From: Saccopteryx bilineata
Taxonomy: Eukaryota > Chordata > Mammalia > Chiroptera > Emballonuridae
Assembly: GCF_036850765.1 (NCBI RefSeq)
Contig: NC_089490.1
Location: forward strand, 109,685,074-109,749,073
Direction: 5' to 3'
Length of the DNA: 64,000 bases
Positions within the stretch are counted from its first letter, which is position 1. Every line of letters begins with the position of its first letter. The position numbers were made by a program, and so were the translations under genes. Below the pieces are notes generated by a model. It did not search any database. It was not told the DNA's origin and saw only the letters and a list, made by a program, of their open reading frames with translations. This document shows, piece by piece, positions 61,620 through 64,000 of this stretch.

Positions 61620-62860
61620 TTTCATTTTTAAAAACTTTATTTTTTAATTACAGTTTACATTTTCTTATCATTTTGTATTAGTTTTCGGTGTACAGCATAG
61701 TGGTTAGACTACTTTAGAAGTGTTCCCTCAATAATTTTAGCACCTACTTGTTAGCATATATATAATAGTTTTACATTATTATTGACTATATTCCCTATAT
61801 TGTACCTTACGTCTACATGGCTCTTTTGTGACTACCAACTTGTATTTCTTAATCTCTTCACCTTTTTCACTTAGTTCCCCAAACCCTTCCCTTTGAGCCA
61901 CTATCAGTATGTTCTTTGTATCTATGAGTCTGTTTCAATTTTGTTTGTTCATTGATTTTGCTCTTTAGATTTCTCATATAAGTGAAATTTTATGGTTTTG
62001 TCTTTCTTTGATTTTTTAGGTTACTGTAATACCTCTAAGTCCATTCATGTTGTCACAAATTATAAGATTTTGTTCTTTTTAATGACTGATTAATGTTTCA
62101 AAATATATATAACCACTTTTTTATGCACTTGTCTATTTATTGACACTTGGGTCACTTTTATATCTTAGCTATTGTAAATAACACTGTGTGAACACAAAGG
62201 AGCATATGTGACATCTTAGGACAAACGGTGCATGCAGGCCACCAGCCATGAAAACTGAGTACATCCAGTACATGGCTGGAGACAAAAAGATAAACAACCG
62301 TTAGAAATGTAGCAGTATTTTCCACAGAATTCTATGTACCCACATCCAGGAAGCCCTACCCTAGAGAGTTAGCCAAGAATAAGGTCAGCTAATCGCACCT
62401 CTCCCACCCTTGTAAACGCTGCTTGCTTGCTCAGCCTAGATAGCCACCCTATAAAAAGGAGCCATTTTAGAGGCTTGGCGCTGCAGTGTTCCCTTGCGTG
62501 GGTTGCCTGCATTCCCTGCGCAGGTTTGCAATAAAACTTATAAAATTCACTTTGGGTTTGCTGTGGTCTGTCTCCTGGGATGTAACAGCATATATTCTTT
62601 TAAATTAGTGTTTTGGGTTACTTTTTTGTATATACCCAAATGTGGAATTACTGGACTTTAAGGCAGTTCCATTTAAAAATGTTTGAGAACTTTCATACTG
62701 TTTTCATAGAGGCTGCACCAATCTGCATTCCCACCAGTGGTGTATGAAGCTTCTCTTTTCTACACATTCTTGCCAATATTTGTTGTTTGTTGATTATTGA
62801 TGATAGCTGTATTGACAAGCATGAGGTGATATCTCATTGTGGTTTTATAGTTACTCCAAT
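61620..62860 (-). mobile_element. L1 3' end, antisense (shared), split by a solo LTR
   Basis: Ortholog of 38225-39050, interrupted at 62207-62587. Confidence 0.85.
62207..62587 (+). mobile_element. Solo LTR, 381 bp, private to unit 2
   Basis: Starts tgtgacatc, ends gatgtaaca. The exact 5-bp TSD gcata is at 62202-62206 and 62588-62592. Carries a TATA box (ctataaaaagg, about 62451) and polyadenylation signal (aataaaac, about 62531) in the right order. Unit 1 has the uninterrupted L1 sequence at about 38795. Confidence 0.9.
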
Positions 62861-63604
62861 ATACTAATTCTGTTACCCCATTAGTGGCATCTAAGTTTGC
62901 TTAATAAAAATAATTATTTTACAGTTAGATTGTGACAGCTTTTTGCTTATTTTTAGAGATGCTTGAGTGTCAGTTTTTTAGTAATATTATACCTATTAAA
63001 TATTTTCTTTATACAGCCTTGACATAGGTTGCAAAATGTTTTCTAAAGACATGGATAGTAAATGTTTTTAACTTTGTGGGTCAGTCTCTGTTGAAATATA
63101 CTCAACTAAGCCATTGCAGTGCAGAAGAAAACAGAGATAATATGTAAATGAGTGGTTTAGCTGTGTTAATGGGGAACTTTATTTAGAAAACTAAATGGTA
63201 AGACAAATTTATCTCATAGGCTATAGTTTGCCAACCCTTGTCAAAGTGTGTAAAATAATATTATATAGGCACCCACCCTAACCTCCACATTGTCTTATCC
63301 TTTTTAAGGTCACATAAGAAGAATTGTAAATAAACTTAAAATTTCACAGTACTCAATCAGTTGTGTCTTGTAATACCAGTGTGCTTAGTATAAAAGGTGA
63401 AAATCCACAAAGAATGCTTTATAGCCAAATGTAAGATGTCCACCAATGATCTCCACTTTCAAGTTCATATACATTTGTATAATTTCCTTCCACACTGTCT
63501 CAAGGTTGATCTGTATGACCTGTGAAATACAGTGGAAATTGATAGTATACCACTTCTGACTCTAGTTCATAAATGAGTGTAGTTTTTTTTCTCTTTTCTC
63601 ACTC
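62861..63604. other. Unit 2 spacer
   Basis: Matches about 39051-39769 of unit 1. No gene. Confidence 0.5.
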
Positions 63605-63930
63605 TCAAATCATTTGACAAGGAAAAACCTGCTATCATATCATGAGTAGCCCTTTTGAAGAACGATTGACAAGGAATGGAAGTTTCTTATGAAGAACTGG
63701 CAACGAAATCAAGACCGTTCCAGCAACTATGATGAGCCTTCATTGTAAGCGAACTTTCCAGCCCTAGTCAAGCCTTCAGATAACATAGCCCCAGCTGATA
63801 TCTTGACAAAAACTTCATGAGAGAAACTGAGTCACATCCATTCTGCTAAGTTGTTCAAAGATACCTAACCCTGAGAAACTGTGTGATATAATAAATGTTT
63901 ATTCTTTTAAGCTACTCTTTGTTGGACTTA
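63605..63930 (+). repeat. Old LTR-like repeat, shared by both units
   Basis: Ortholog of 39770-40100. The window ends 70 bp later, still in matching sequence. Confidence 0.45.
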
Positions 63931-64000
63931 GTGGTAGACTCACTCAACAAAGGAAAGAAAAACAAAAATATATATGAAGGTGTCAACAATATCCCAAAGT

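Larger units (their letters stand above)
47461..64000. repeat. Segmental duplication unit 2 (KLRD1 copy 2), cut by window end
   Basis: Collinear with unit 1 from about 23290. The last bases (63841-64000) still match 40010-40180, so the repeat continues past the window. Exon 1 is displaced by 25216 bp and the stop codon by 24443 bp; the difference reflects private insertions. Confidence 0.88.

Overview
This is mammalian nuclear DNA, almost certainly from a bat. It is AT-rich, packed with interspersed repeats, and carries two high-copy tRNA-derived SINE families plus hAT elements with perfect 8-bp target-site duplications (TSDs). I know both SINE types as bat-specific; the B-type (about 330-430 bp, head near 'gcctgaccagg') I associate with horseshoe-type bats (Rhinolophoidea). 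The clade below 'bat' is inference from memory.

The real genes are two tandem, same-strand, structurally intact copies of the NK-cell lectin-like receptor gene KLRD1 (CD94), in the natural killer gene complex. Copy 1 has six coding exons between 26581 and 33071; copy 2 has six between 51797 and 57514. Spliced by hand, each gives 540 nt (179 aa plus stop), the length of human CD94, with identical exon sizes (7, 93, 63, 152, 104, 121 nt) and every CD94 cysteine in place. The proteins differ at about 69 of 179 positions, with differences massed in the stalk and in the loops that in human CD94 contact HLA-E. Both copies need a GC (not GT) donor after exon 4.

Layout. 1-23 kb: no gene; L1, SINE, hAT, an ERVL-like pol relic and solo LTRs, ending in a twin-primed L1 (22303-23230). 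About 23.3-40.2 kb: duplication unit 1 with KLRD1 copy 1. About 40.2-47.4 kb: spacer with decayed exons of a further KLR-type gene (40.9-42.35 kb, perhaps again at 44.6-44.8 kb) and unidentified sequence. About 47.46-64.0 kb: duplication unit 2 with KLRD1 copy 2; it runs off the window, so more copies may follow.

The units are similar along their length but carry mostly different transposon insertions. Elements present in both (a Tigger-like MITE, one B-type SINE, several L1 and older fragments) predate the duplication. Elements with an empty site in the sister unit postdate it. Known biology: CD94 has no signalling tail of its own; it pairs through a disulfide with NKG2 (KLRC) chains and reads MHC class Ib. 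Two divergent CD94 subunits would multiply the possible receptor pairs. The KLRC partners are not in this window.
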